From: CAYVFC01 sp964450715
GTDB taxonomy: Bacteria; Myxococcota_A; Polyangia; Polyangiales; JAFGIB01
Length of the DNA: 26,625 nt
Assembly: GCA_964450715.1 (NCBI GenBank)
Contig: CAYVFC010000111.1
Span: forward strand, 1-26,625
Direction of reading: 5' to 3'
Position numbers and translations under genes: made by a program. This document shows, piece by piece, positions 7,880 to 14,912 of this stretch; the first letter of the stretch is position 1; each line of letters starts with the position of its first letter. Below the pieces are notes generated by a model. The model was not told the origin of the DNA, searched no databases, and saw only the letters and a list, made by a program, of their open reading frames with translations.

Positions 7880-7943
7880 TGTCATTTCGGCCGTGGGAAG
7901 AAATCTCGTGTACGGGAGATCTCTCACTACGTTCGAGATGACA
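7880..7943. repeat. Short palindromic interspersed repeat, copy C (full-length, inverted ends)
   Basis: This 64-base element begins TGTCATTTCG and ends CGAGATGACA; the ends are inverted repeats with one mismatch. It holds AGAAATCTCG and GAGATCTCTC inside. It encodes nothing and is the most complete member of the family seen at 5936-5995 and 6971-7000. It lies 29 bases before the start of the dehydrogenase gene, so it is in or near that gene's promoter or leader. Confidence 0.65.
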
Positions 7944-7972
7944 ACCAGAGACGGACCCGAGAGGAAACCGAT

Positions 7973-8917
7973 TTGAAGAACTTCGCACTCATTGGAGCCG
8001 GAGGGTTTGTCGCGCCGCGGCACCTGAAGGCCATCCACGACACGGGTAACCGACTGTTAGCCGCCACCGACCCCAACGATTCGGTCGGCGTGCTGGACAA
8101 GTACTTCCCGCAAGCCAGATTCTTTCCCGAAACCGAGCGCTTCGATCGGTATCTGGAGAAGGTCAGACGCCAGTCCGAGCAGGGACGGGTCCACTACGTA
8201 TCGGTCTGCTCACCCAACTACCTGCACGACGCGCACGTGCGCTTGGCGTTACGGGTCAGGGCTAACGCCATCTGCGAGAAGCCGCTGGTCATCACCCCCT
8301 GGAACGTGGACGCGCTGGCCGAGCTCGAAGAGGAGTACGGTTGCCGCGTATACACCGTGCTGCAGCTCCGGCTGTTGCCGTCTCTGGTCCGGCTCCGGGA
8401 GGAGCTGCGGGCGGGCAGGCAGGACCGGATGGCCGAGATCGAGCTCTCGTACGTCACCCCTCGCGGCCCCTGGTACTACGTCTCCTGGAAGGGCAATCAG
8501 GCCAAGTCGGGTGGTATCGCCATGAACATCGGCGTTCACTTCTTCGACCTGCTGCTCTGGCTCTTCGGAAGCTGCCAGAACAGCGAGCTTCACTTGAAAG
8601 AGGACGGCAAGATGGCCGGGCTGCTGGAGCTGGAACGGGCCACGGTGAAGTGGTTTCTCTCGCTGGACCGGAGGGATCTGCCCGAGGGGCACCCGGTAGA
8701 CGAGAATCCCGCGTTCCGCTCGCTTACCATCGACGGTAGCCAGGTGGAGTTCTCGGCCGGGTTCACCGACCTGCACACCGAGGTCTACCGGGACATCCTC
8801 TCGGGCGGCGGGTTCGGACCGCGGGATGCCAGGCCCTCGATCGAGCTGGTGCACCGCATCCGTACCTCCGAGGTCGAGGCGCACCAGGGGCGCTGCCACC
8901 CGAAGCTGCTCGGGTGA
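7973..8917 (+). CDS. wlbA: WlbA/WbpB-type UDP-GlcNAcA 3-dehydrogenase (Gfo/Idh/MocA family)
   Basis: This 314-residue protein has the N-terminal Rossmann motif FALIGAGGFVAPRH. It has the family-specific blocks DPNDSVG, CSPNYLHDAHVRLAL and CEKPL (with the conserved Lys), then the C-terminal KSGGIAMNIGVHFFDLLLWLFG. These match WlbA/WbpB, which oxidises C3 of UDP-N-acetylglucosaminuronic acid on the path to UDP-ManNAc3NAcA, a sugar of O-antigens. The start is TTG at 7973, backed by GAGAGGA 7 bases upstream. The partner dehydrogenase, aminotransferase, acetyltransferase and 2-epimerase are not in the window, so this gene is isolated here. Its stop is 9 bases from the stop of the convergent MshEN gene. 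Confidence 0.9.
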   Translation: MKNFALIGAGGFVAPRHLKAIHDTGNRLLAATDPNDSVGVLDKYFPQARFFPETERFDRYLEKVRRQSEQGRVHYVSVCSPNYLHDAHVRLALRVRANAICEKPLVITPWNVDALAELEEEYGCRVYTVLQLRLLPSLVRLREELRAGRQDRMAEIELSYVTPRGPWYYVSWKGNQAKSGGIAMNIGVHFFDLLLWLFGSCQNSELHLKEDGKMAGLLELERATVKWFLSLDRRDLPEGHPVDENPAFRSLTIDGSQVEFSAGFTDLHTEVYRDILSGGGFGPRDARPSIELVHRIRTSEVEAHQGRCHPKLLG

Positions 8918-8926
8918 GGGGGAGAG

Positions 8927-9400
8927 TTAGAACGGAAAAGCGTTTTTCTTTCGCTCTTCTGTGTAGTGAGTCTCGATCGCGCGTTTGATTTCTGACAGCG
9001 GCGCGATCATGGGCCGCACGTGGGTGTGGGAGCGCTCGGACACCTTTTTCATGGCCTCGATATCCGTCGGATCGTCCATGGCCACGTAGAGGATCGGCTC
9101 GTTTTTCTCGTCGATCCGGTAGTGGACGGGGATTAGCGTATACTGGCGGGCCAGCTCCCCGGGGATGACGTCGAGTATCTCGTCCGTGAAGTCCACGTAC
9201 TCGAGCGATACCCAGGCAACGCTGAGCTGGTTCGAGAGGATCTGCGTCAATTCCAGCTCGCTAATCACCCCCCGTTCCACCAGGAGCGACCCCAGACGCT
9301 TTCCCGTGCCCTTCTGAGCGGCGATGACCTCCTCAAGAGCCTCGGGCGTGATCTTGCCCGCGGCTACCAGCATTGCGCCGAGTAAAGGCCTTTGATTCAA
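8927..9400 (-). CDS. Stand-alone MshEN (GspE N-terminal) domain protein, likely c-di-GMP receptor
   Basis: This 157-residue protein consists of one GspE/PilB N-terminal domain without the ATPase. Residues 6-29 (from LLGAMLVAAG to AAQ) and 35-58 (RLGSLLVERG to SNQ) are two 24-residue motifs joined by exactly 5 residues, the layout of the MshEN cyclic-di-GMP-binding fold. The first motif has Leu where the second has Arg. The C-terminal part (DVIPGELARQYTLIPVHY, LYVAMDDPTDIEAM) is the usual remainder of the domain. I choose TTG at 9400 because GAGAGGG lies 7 bases upstream; an in-frame ATG at 9442 would add 14 residues with no good ribosome site. It is probably a cytoplasmic adaptor linking second-messenger level to nearby export or envelope machinery. 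Confidence 0.85.
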   Translation of the reverse strand: MNQRPLLGAMLVAAGKITPEALEEVIAAQKGTGKRLGSLLVERGVISELELTQILSNQLSVAWVSLEYVDFTDEILDVIPGELARQYTLIPVHYRIDEKNEPILYVAMDDPTDIEAMKKVSERSHTHVRPMIAPLSEIKRAIETHYTEERKKNAFPF

Positions 9401-9513
9401 GAAGCTACCCTCTCTCGGATTTACCGGGCGAATGGCGACCATTCCGCCGCCGGTCCCGGCTCTGGCTCGTTCGCGGTAGCCCGGCGCGGCACGAGAACTC
9501 TAGCGCCTGCTGC

Positions 9514-9747
9514 TCAGTTGGCGACCCTGTCCAGGACCTCTTTCAGCTGGAGCTTAGCAAATTTCTCTTTCGCCTTGGAAGCAGCATCATCGATGCCCGA
9601 GAAAAGCTCGGCCGCCTCCGCGCTCTTGCCGATGCGCTTCACGTGCTCGTACACGGTGCGTTCTCCCACCTGCACGAAAAAGGTCACGTAGAGCAGCGCC
9701 GAAAGCGACAGAAGCTTCAGGCTGGTCTTTATCAGAAAGCCGATCAT
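9514..9747 (-). CDS. Small membrane-anchored protein of unknown function
   Basis: This 77-residue protein has one N-terminal hydrophobic helix (LIKTSLKLLSLSALLYVTFFV, residues 5-25). A charged, helical tail rich in Lys, Ala and Glu follows (DDAASKAKEKFAKLQLKEVL). I do not recognise a family. The sequence looks real because of its composition, its clean start and a promoter placed exactly before it. It lies between the beta-barrel gene upstream and the MshEN gene downstream, on the same strand as both. It may be an inner-membrane tether or accessory peptide for the adjacent envelope system. Confidence 0.65.
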   Translation of the reverse strand: MIGFLIKTSLKLLSLSALLYVTFFVQVGERTVYEHVKRIGKSAEAAELFSGIDDAASKAKEKFAKLQLKEVLDRVAN

Positions 9748-9753
9748 GTATGC

Positions 9754-9783
9754 TTTATACTACATTTACCTGCATGTAAGCAA
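9754..9783 (-). promoter_or_regulatory. Sigma-70-like promoter, apparently leaderless
   Basis: On the minus strand TTGCTT (9778-9783) and TATAAA (9754-9759) are 18 bases apart. Six bases separate the -10 box from the ATG at 9747, so the transcript would begin at the start codon. There is no Shine-Dalgarno sequence near it. The same geometry is seen before the lipoprotein gene at 6048. Confidence 0.5.
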
Positions 9784-9833
9784 TATCTTCGGAAGAGAAG
9801 ACTGCAGTGAGGGTTCCTCGCCCTGCCCCTTTT

Positions 9834-9861
9834 CCCGGATCATCCCTGCCCCCTGTTCCCC
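9834..9861 (-). other. Possible G-quadruplex motif
   Basis: The plus strand shows C-runs at 9834-9836, 9844-9846, 9849-9853 and 9858-9861 with gaps of 7, 2 and 4 bases, so the minus strand fits the G3+N1-7 rule. It lies in the gap 9748-10122, which has no gene but holds C-rich tracts (also around 9910-9933) and an inverted repeat. Confidence 0.4.
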
Positions 9862-10027
9862 GAGAGTAGAGAGGAACCGAAAGAGGGCGCCGAGTACGCC
9901 ACCAACCGCTCCCCCCTCACCCCCCACCCCCTTTTCACACGAAACGCCCCAAAAAACGGATTCTGGGGGCTGGAATGACCTATTTTTAGGATTCGCGGAG
10001 TGGCCTGTTGGCGTCCTGTGGGCTACG

Positions 10028-10107
10028 CGCGGCTCGAAATGCTCATACCAATATGGCTTACGGTGCCGCCGCTTCGTCTGTGCGATGCGGAGGCACTTCG
10101 AGCCGCG
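10028..10107. repeat. 11-base perfect inverted repeat around a 58-base centre
   Basis: CGCGGCTCGAA at 10028-10038 pairs exactly with TTCGAGCCGCG at 10097-10107. It ends 15 bases beyond the stop of the beta-barrel gene at 10123. It could be a small non-autonomous element or a 3' structure for the operon transcript; there is no T-run. Confidence 0.45.
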
Positions 10108-10122
10108 AACAAGAAGGGGGGG

Positions 10123-11445
10123 TTAGTAGAACACCCGCAGCCCGAGCCAAGCTTCTATCTTGTCGTAGCCGGCCGGGTCGGGCGGGACCGGCTGCCCCGT
10201 AGCTGAGGTAAACTGCAGATCGTACTCGTAGTCGGTCAGGTTGGCTTCGTACAGGAACGATGCGGTCATCGCCAGCCAGTCAGTGAACCTGTACTCGCCC
10301 GACAGAGAGCCTCCGAGCCTCACGTCCTCACGCGGATCCGGGTTCGTCGTATAGAGCGCGCCCGCTCCGGTGCGCGGCACTCCGTAGCTGTACAGCCCGC
10401 CGAAAAGCTTGGCCGAGAGCAGGAAAGCGCCGCCGATCATCAGGTCCCCGGTCGCGTACCCTCGATCGCGCCGGACGTAGTTGCCCACGAACGAGCTGTG
10501 GTATCCCCGCTCGTAGCCCAAGGCAAACCTCAAGGTCTGGCTGGCCTTGAAACGCGCCTCCAGCGCGCCGGCGATGTCGTCGTAGTCCTCGCCCAATTCG
10601 TAGAAGCCTGCTCCATAACCCACCAAGGCGGTGAGCGAGATTCGCGGCGTGAGGATGCCGTTGATGCCGACACGGGAGGCGAGCCGCACGTTGTCGCTGA
10701 GCCGAGTCGCCGAGCTAGTGTCCGCGTTGGGGTAGTCCTGGAAGGCTACGTTCGCGTCGTAAAGCAGCGTGGTCTTGGGTAGGAACTTCCAGTCCGTGTC
10801 CAACTTGACCGTGTGCGTGAAGCTATTGTTGTCCTCGAAAATCGTGGCTTCGAATGCGTCCAAACCGAAGACGTACCCTAGGCCGCCCCGGAGTACGTTA
10901 CCCTTGCTGGCGAAACCGAGCCTGACTCCTACGTCGTTGCGCCAGCGCGCAAACGTGGGATCCGCGCCCGAGGTCTCGGTAAAGGGCCGGATGGTCCGCG
11001 TCACCTCTTCCGTGAACGTGATATTGAAGGGCCTTTCCGGAAGCACGATGAGATCCAGCCCCGCGGACGTCGAGATCGACTCGCCGATATCGTCGCCGTA
11101 CTGGGTGGCGAAGTAACCGTAATAAGCGGCGGACACGCCTCCCCGGAACCTGATGGTAGGAGGCGGGCTATCCTCGCTCCGGCGCGTCCGGGTCGAGAGG
11201 TAGAAGTGCGGGCTGACGCGGAGCAGGCCGGTTCCCTCCTCCGCTTCGTCCGCGTAGAAGACGTTGCTGTCGTAACCGACCTCGGCTCCTATGCCGGGGT
11301 GAAGCTCCAGATCGCCCGCTTTGATTCCCGGACCTTCGGTGCGCTCGCGATCCTCGAGCCAGTCCTGCGCGCTCGCGGCGGAGGCCGTCGTTATTGCAAC
11401 CCCTATGACTGCCAGGCTAAGCCAGAGATGGAAGCGTACGCGCAT
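10123..11445 (-). CDS. Outer-membrane beta-barrel protein (GltH-like position)
   Basis: This 440-residue protein has a signal peptide (cut near ASAASAQ-DW). It then shows long alternating hydrophobic/polar strands rich in Tyr, Phe, Gly and Arg, and ends in WLGLRVFY, the aromatic end typical of outer-membrane barrels. Segments such as GIGAEVGYDSNVFY and RVSPHFYLSTRTRR look like strand and turn pairs. It is the last gene of the large minus-strand cluster. In M. xanthus the glt genes end with the porin-like GltH just after GltG, and the order here agrees. The barrel call is firm; equivalence to GltH or its Nfs counterpart is inferred from gene order and size. Confidence 0.82.
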   Translation of the reverse strand: MRVRFHLWLSLAVIGVAITTASAASAQDWLEDRERTEGPGIKAGDLELHPGIGAEVGYDSNVFYADEAEEGTGLLRVSPHFYLSTRTRRSEDSPPPTIRFRGGVSAAYYGYFATQYGDDIGESISTSAGLDLIVLPERPFNITFTEEVTRTIRPFTETSGADPTFARWRNDVGVRLGFASKGNVLRGGLGYVFGLDAFEATIFEDNNSFTHTVKLDTDWKFLPKTTLLYDANVAFQDYPNADTSSATRLSDNVRLASRVGINGILTPRISLTALVGYGAGFYELGEDYDDIAGALEARFKASQTLRFALGYERGYHSSFVGNYVRRDRGYATGDLMIGGAFLLSAKLFGGLYSYGVPRTGAGALYTTNPDPREDVRLGGSLSGEYRFTDWLAMTASFLYEANLTDYEYDLQFTSATGQPVPPDPAGYDKIEAWLGLRVFY

Positions 11446-11537
11446 AGTCCCGGTGTTCGGCTAGAGGGGGCCGGGAACTTCTCCCCCGAAGATAGAGAGT
11501 GCCCTCTTATCGCGTTTTAGATTCGAAATCCAGTGTT

Positions 11538-12098
11538 CTAGTAGTAAACGGTCGCCGGAGGCGGAATTACCGGGAACGATGGCGCCCCAGCGGGTACGTC
11601 GCCCATGTCGTCGGGTACCATCGATGGATCGATGTCGGTGATGACCTCCGTGGCGCCGATCTCATAGATATCCTGACCGACGCACTGGTTGGCCTCCTGC
11701 TCCAGGGTCTCGAACTTCTGCTGGAGCACGGTCAGCACCGTGTACTCGTGGCTGGCCGTCTTGGGGTCGACCGCGGCGACCAGGGCCTCCAGGCGTCGCT
11801 GGGCGTTGCGCAGGTTGGCGTTGATCTGGGTTAGCTTGTCGTTGAGGCAGGTGATCCGAATAATATCTGCTTCCTTGCGCGCCTCGTTGAGCATGGCGGT
11901 CACCCGTTTGCTCAACTTTTCGCCACCTGCCACGATTTTGCGTCCCTTCTGTACCTGCTCCTCGGCCGAGAGCGCCGCCACGCGCCCTCCGACCGTGACG
12001 TTCAGCTCGCCGCTGGCCTCATCCTGGGCCAGAGCGAGGCCGAAGCCGAGCAGGCCGACCAGGCAAATAGACACTACAAAAAGTCGTATCGTTCGCAT
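11538..12098 (-). CDS. Exported helical protein in the Glt/Nfs-like cluster
   Basis: Starting at the ATG at 12098, this 186-residue protein has a signal peptide (RLFVVSICLVGLLGFGLALA-QDEA). A helical middle part follows (AEEQVQKGRKIVAGGEKLSKR to RRLEALVAAV, then TVLQQKFETLEQEANQC) and a Pro-rich end (VIPPPATVYY). Two Cys residues (in RITCLNDKL and EANQCVGQD) could form a disulfide across the helices. A longer start at 12230 is rejected because GGGGA lies 8 bases before 12098 and a near-consensus promoter is at 12128-12155. I do not recognise a family. The gene sits just before the beta-barrel gene, so it may be a periplasmic partner of that barrel. Confidence 0.75.
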   Translation of the reverse strand: MRTIRLFVVSICLVGLLGFGLALAQDEASGELNVTVGGRVAALSAEEQVQKGRKIVAGGEKLSKRVTAMLNEARKEADIIRITCLNDKLTQINANLRNAQRRLEALVAAVDPKTASHEYTVLTVLQQKFETLEQEANQCVGQDIYEIGATEVITDIDPSMVPDDMGDVPAGAPSFPVIPPPATVYY

Positions 12099-12127
12099 GC
12101 TCGATTTCCCCGCTATTTGAGGCATTG

Positions 12128-12155
12128 AGTATAATCCGGCCCGTCCAGGTGTCAA
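12128..12155 (-). promoter_or_regulatory. Near-consensus sigma-70 promoter inside the cluster
   Basis: On the minus strand TTGACA (12150-12155) and TATACT (12128-12133) are 16 bases apart, about 30 bases upstream of the ATG at 12098. It would let the exported helical protein and the barrel be made apart from the upstream genes. The gap 12099-12504 also holds two direct repeats and no gene. Confidence 0.6.
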
Positions 12156-12340
12156 CACGGTGGATCGAAACGGTACCGCGCTCCGCGGCCGGCCGAGCCC
12201 GGATTCGACGGGGGCGAGCTGCCTACCCATCCACCCGGACCCCGGGTCGCCCTACGCCTTGAGTGTCCGACCCGGGTATTTTCGGTTGGTTACGAATGCA
12301 ACGGCAAGAAAACAAAGGGATAGGAGGTGGTCATCCGTCC

Positions 12341-12402
12341 GTCGGGGCGGGCCTCGCGCCCGCCAGCTTAAATAACGGGAGGGGGCAAGCCCCTCCTCTA
12401 CA
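12341..12402. repeat. 62-base direct repeat, copy 1
   Basis: It begins GTCGGGGCGGGCCTCGCGCC and ends GCCCCTCCTCTACA, its ends being imperfect inverted repeats. Copy 2 starts 81 bases later and differs at 5 of 62 positions by my count. Confidence 0.85.
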
Positions 12403-12421
12403 TAAATTCCCGCGACCTCTA

Positions 12422-12483
12422 GTAGGGGCGGGCCTCGCGCCCGCCAGCTTAAATATCGGGCGGAGACAAGCCCCTCCTCTACA
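12422..12483. repeat. 62-base direct repeat, copy 2
   Basis: It begins GTAGGGGCGGGCCTCGCGCC and ends GCCCCTCCTCTACA. It lies 21 bases beyond the stop of the AgmX/PglI-type gene and could form a stem through its GTAGGGGCG and CCCCTCCTCTAC ends. Confidence 0.85.
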
Positions 12484-12504
12484 GCAGCCGTAAAAGCGGG
12501 ACCG

Positions 12505-13959
12505 CTAGTTCTGCGGGGCGAATACGAAGGGATAGGAGAACGTCACGCTCCCGCCCTCCGGGCCCGGGTTGAAGCGGAAACGGCCGACGGTTTGCGTCAC
12601 GCACTGGGCCAGCTGGGGGTCGTTCGTGGTGTTGGTAGTTACGCTGATACCCGTGACGTTGCCCCGCTCCTGGATGGTGAACTGGACAGTAACCTTGCCC
12701 TTGAGCGTCGGATTGCGGCGTAACTGCTTCTCGTAGCAGGCCTTGATGGCCCGGATACGGGTCTTGATGGTCCGGACCACGATGCTGGAGTCAAAGTCGC
12801 CAGCTCCGCCGATATCTCCGCCGGAGCCTACGTTAGCCGAGCCCTTGATTACGCGCTCGGTGACCTTGCCGCCCTCGCCAACCGCCTTGCCGCCGCCGCC
12901 GGCCTTGGCCAGCGATCCCAGCCCCTTGGTGCCACCGCTGCCCGAGCCGCCGCCGCTACGGGTCCTGAGCACGCCGCCGGCGCCGCCTTTGGCCACGCCT
13001 ACGCCCGAGGCCTGGGCCATGACCTCCTCGGCGTTGCCGATGACCGCGCCCCCGGCCAGCACGTCGGCCAGCGCGCCGCCGGCCTCCGCGCTCAGGGCGC
13101 CCACGATCAGAGACTCGGCTGCCTGCGCCGCCTCGGCGGCGATTCGCGCCGTCTGTTCCGCGACCGCCGCGCTATCGCCGGCCGGGCCTTTAGGGCCGCC
13201 TCCTCCCGAGGAGCTGCTGCCGCTCGACGGCGCTTCCTCGACCGCGACGTCGCCTTCTTCCTCGATCGGGATATCCTCGACCTCCTCTACGGGAGGCGTC
13301 GGCTCCTCGAAAATGATCTTGGCGAAGTTCTCCGGTACGCCGGCCAGCCCTTCGTCGATGGGCCAGTCGGCGTTCTCCAGGTAGACCAGGAAGCTGAACA
13401 TGCTCATGAAGGTGAACACGACGAAAGCCGTGAAGACCCAGTCGATGTTGCCCACGAAACCGCCGCGCACCGCTGCCGGCAGCTGCGGGCGGGGCTGGAT
13501 GGGGGGCGGCAGCACGAACTGGAAGAGCAACGTGGTGTTGCCGAATACGACCTTCCCTCGCGACTTGTCGCTGAGCTTGACCTGCCAGTGGGTGCCGGCG
13601 TTGCGAGCGGTGCCGCTGCTGCGCATCTGGTCGAGGTCCTGCACCCCGCCCGGCAGCCCCACCTTGCCGTGCATGGCCTCGGTGAAGTTCAGCACGTACC
13701 CGTCGCCCACCAGCTGGAAGATCTCGAAGCGGGTCGGGATACCCTCGGCCTGCATCACGAAGTGGTTCTTCTCGCTGCTGCCCACCCACACGCTTTCCCG
13801 CTTGCGGATGATGCGCTCCTCGATGATCTTGCCGGCCTGGATCAACCCGATACGCAGAACCTTGGGGCCTTCGGCCTTAACCTGCACGGCCTGCATGGCC
13901 ATGGTCATCGCGCCGGGGCGACCTGGCTGCTTCGGCTGTTGCGTTTCGTTCTCAGGCAT
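12505..13959 (-). CDS. AgmX/PglI-type protein, FHA-like N-terminus and TonB-like C-terminus (GltG-like)
   Basis: This 484-residue protein has a cytoplasmic N-terminal domain that looks FHA-like (residues about 33-150, with KVLRIGLIQAG and GKVVFGNTTLLFQFV). One membrane helix follows (WVFTAFVVFTFMSMFSFLVYL, near residue 180), then an acidic Pro/Glu stretch (EEPTPPVEEVEDIPIEEE) and a long Gly/Ala/Ser linker. It ends in the AgmX/PglI C-terminal domain (KACYEKQLRRNPTLKGKVTV to GRFRFNP), which is TonB-like. In M. xanthus GltG and GltJ share this layout and reach from the inner membrane through the periplasm. GGAAG lies before the ATG at 13959. The family is secure; whether it serves gliding or glycan assembly is open. 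Confidence 0.88.
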   Translation of the reverse strand: MPENETQQPKQPGRPGAMTMAMQAVQVKAEGPKVLRIGLIQAGKIIEERIIRKRESVWVGSSEKNHFVMQAEGIPTRFEIFQLVGDGYVLNFTEAMHGKVGLPGGVQDLDQMRSSGTARNAGTHWQVKLSDKSRGKVVFGNTTLLFQFVLPPPIQPRPQLPAAVRGGFVGNIDWVFTAFVVFTFMSMFSFLVYLENADWPIDEGLAGVPENFAKIIFEEPTPPVEEVEDIPIEEEGDVAVEEAPSSGSSSSGGGGPKGPAGDSAAVAEQTARIAAEAAQAAESLIVGALSAEAGGALADVLAGGAVIGNAEEVMAQASGVGVAKGGAGGVLRTRSGGGSGSGGTKGLGSLAKAGGGGKAVGEGGKVTERVIKGSANVGSGGDIGGAGDFDSSIVVRTIKTRIRAIKACYEKQLRRNPTLKGKVTVQFTIQERGNVTGISVTTNTTNDPQLAQCVTQTVGRFRFNPGPEGGSVTFSYPFVFAPQN

Positions 13960-14124
13960 CGATGTTCTTCCCGCCCGTGGGCTCTATTCCGGCTAAGAAG
14001 CCGCCTTCGGCGGAACCATCGTCCGCCGGTCGGATATACCGTAGGTGGCTGGCGAACAATACACCGGTCGGCCGGAAGGGTCCATAGTCATATCCATAGA
14101 CGCTCGCTCCTGTCTTTCCTTGGG

Positions 14125-14754
14125 TCAAGGGGATTGTGGCCCGTCGCAGAAGGTGCTCTCGGGGGAATCGCCGCCGACCGCCGCGTCCTCCAGGATCTCC
14201 CTCGTCCGCTTCAGATCCCGGACCAGGGCCACCGCCCGCTTGCGCAACATACCGGAAGCCGCGAAGCACACGGCCGAGGTGGCGATACCGATAGCCAGGG
14301 TGCAGAGCGCGTGCGAGAGCGCCTCGCTTTCCACCAGCCCCGCCTGCAACGCCTGCAGCCCTCCCCTGACGCCCAGGGCGCTCGTGAGCTCCAGGATCAC
14401 TCCCAGCAGCGCCAGCGGAGTGGCGACCCGCGCCAGGCCGTGCACGGCGTACACGCGTCTGCCGGCCTCGTCGCGCCGGTCCGCGCATACCTCGTCCGCG
14501 ACCCCCTCGGAGCGCTCCCCGTTTGCCTCGACTCGCAGAACTGCGTGCGCGAGCTCGGCGACCCAGGCCGGACGGCCGGCCTCGGCCAACGCGATGGCGG
14601 CCTTGGTTCTTCCCGCCTGCAGATCCTCCCGCAGCGCCTCCAAGTAGGGGCCGGGGTCGATACGCGCGCGGTAATAGAGCGTGCGAAAGCGCTCGGCGAT
14701 CAGCGCCAGGGCCACGGCGGCCAGCAGCAGCTGCACGGCGTTGAATGCGGTCAT
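14125..14754 (-). CDS. TolQ/ExbB/MotA-family proton-channel-like membrane protein
   Basis: Using ATG 14754 the protein has 209 residues with three hydrophobic helices: NAVQLLLAAVALALIAE at the start, then LARVATPLALLGVILELTSAL, then ALCTLAIGIATSAVCFAASGML. The last two give the TolQ/ExbB signature pair, with a Thr in the third helix. The cytoplasmic loop EALREDLQAGRTKAAIALAE is the usual helical hairpin. These proteins form pentameric stators that use proton flow with a TolR/ExbD partner. No such partner gene is in the window. In M. xanthus the Glt machine is driven by the AglRQS stator encoded elsewhere, so having a stator-like gene inside the cluster is notable. An earlier ATG at 14787 is less likely because it lies in a repeat. 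Confidence 0.8.
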   Translation of the reverse strand: MTAFNAVQLLLAAVALALIAERFRTLYYRARIDPGPYLEALREDLQAGRTKAAIALAEAGRPAWVAELAHAVLRVEANGERSEGVADEVCADRRDEAGRRVYAVHGLARVATPLALLGVILELTSALGVRGGLQALQAGLVESEALSHALCTLAIGIATSAVCFAASGMLRKRAVALVRDLKRTREILEDAAVGGDSPESTFCDGPQSP

Positions 14755-14775
14755 GGGGAGTCCGGACGGGTTTTC

Positions 14776-14805
14776 GGGCGGCCGCAAGGACCGCCCCTAC
14801 GACGG
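14776..14805. repeat. Short GC-rich repeat, copy 1
   Basis: GGGCGGCCGCAAGGACCGCC and the following CCTACGACGG recur at 14827-14856 with a few changes. The unit holds an inverted GGGCGGNC/GNCCGCCC pair and lies between the small exported gene and the TolQ-like gene. Confidence 0.7.
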
Positions 14806-14826
14806 CTTAACGCTTCGATCGTTGTT

Positions 14827-14856
14827 GGGCGGCCGCAAGGGACGCCACTACGGCGG
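14827..14856. repeat. Short GC-rich repeat, copy 2
   Basis: GGGCGGCCGCAAGGGACGCC followed by ACTACGGCGG repeats the unit at 14776-14805 after 51 bases. Confidence 0.7.
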
Positions 14857-14912
14857 CGAGTAGGCGACGTCGGAGAGAGAGACAATGCAGGCAAACGGCG
14901 GGGAAGGCCGGA

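Noticed and set aside
12185..12220. tmRNA-like motif GGATTCGACGGGG
   Set aside because: It matches the 5' region of tmRNA, but there is no tag reading frame, no TTCGA T-arm followed by CCA, and the next gene begins within the expected length. Taken as chance.
13990..14020. Hairpin GCCGCCTTCGGCGG as a terminator
   Set aside because: It has a short stem and no T-run on either strand, and lies between genes of the same cluster.
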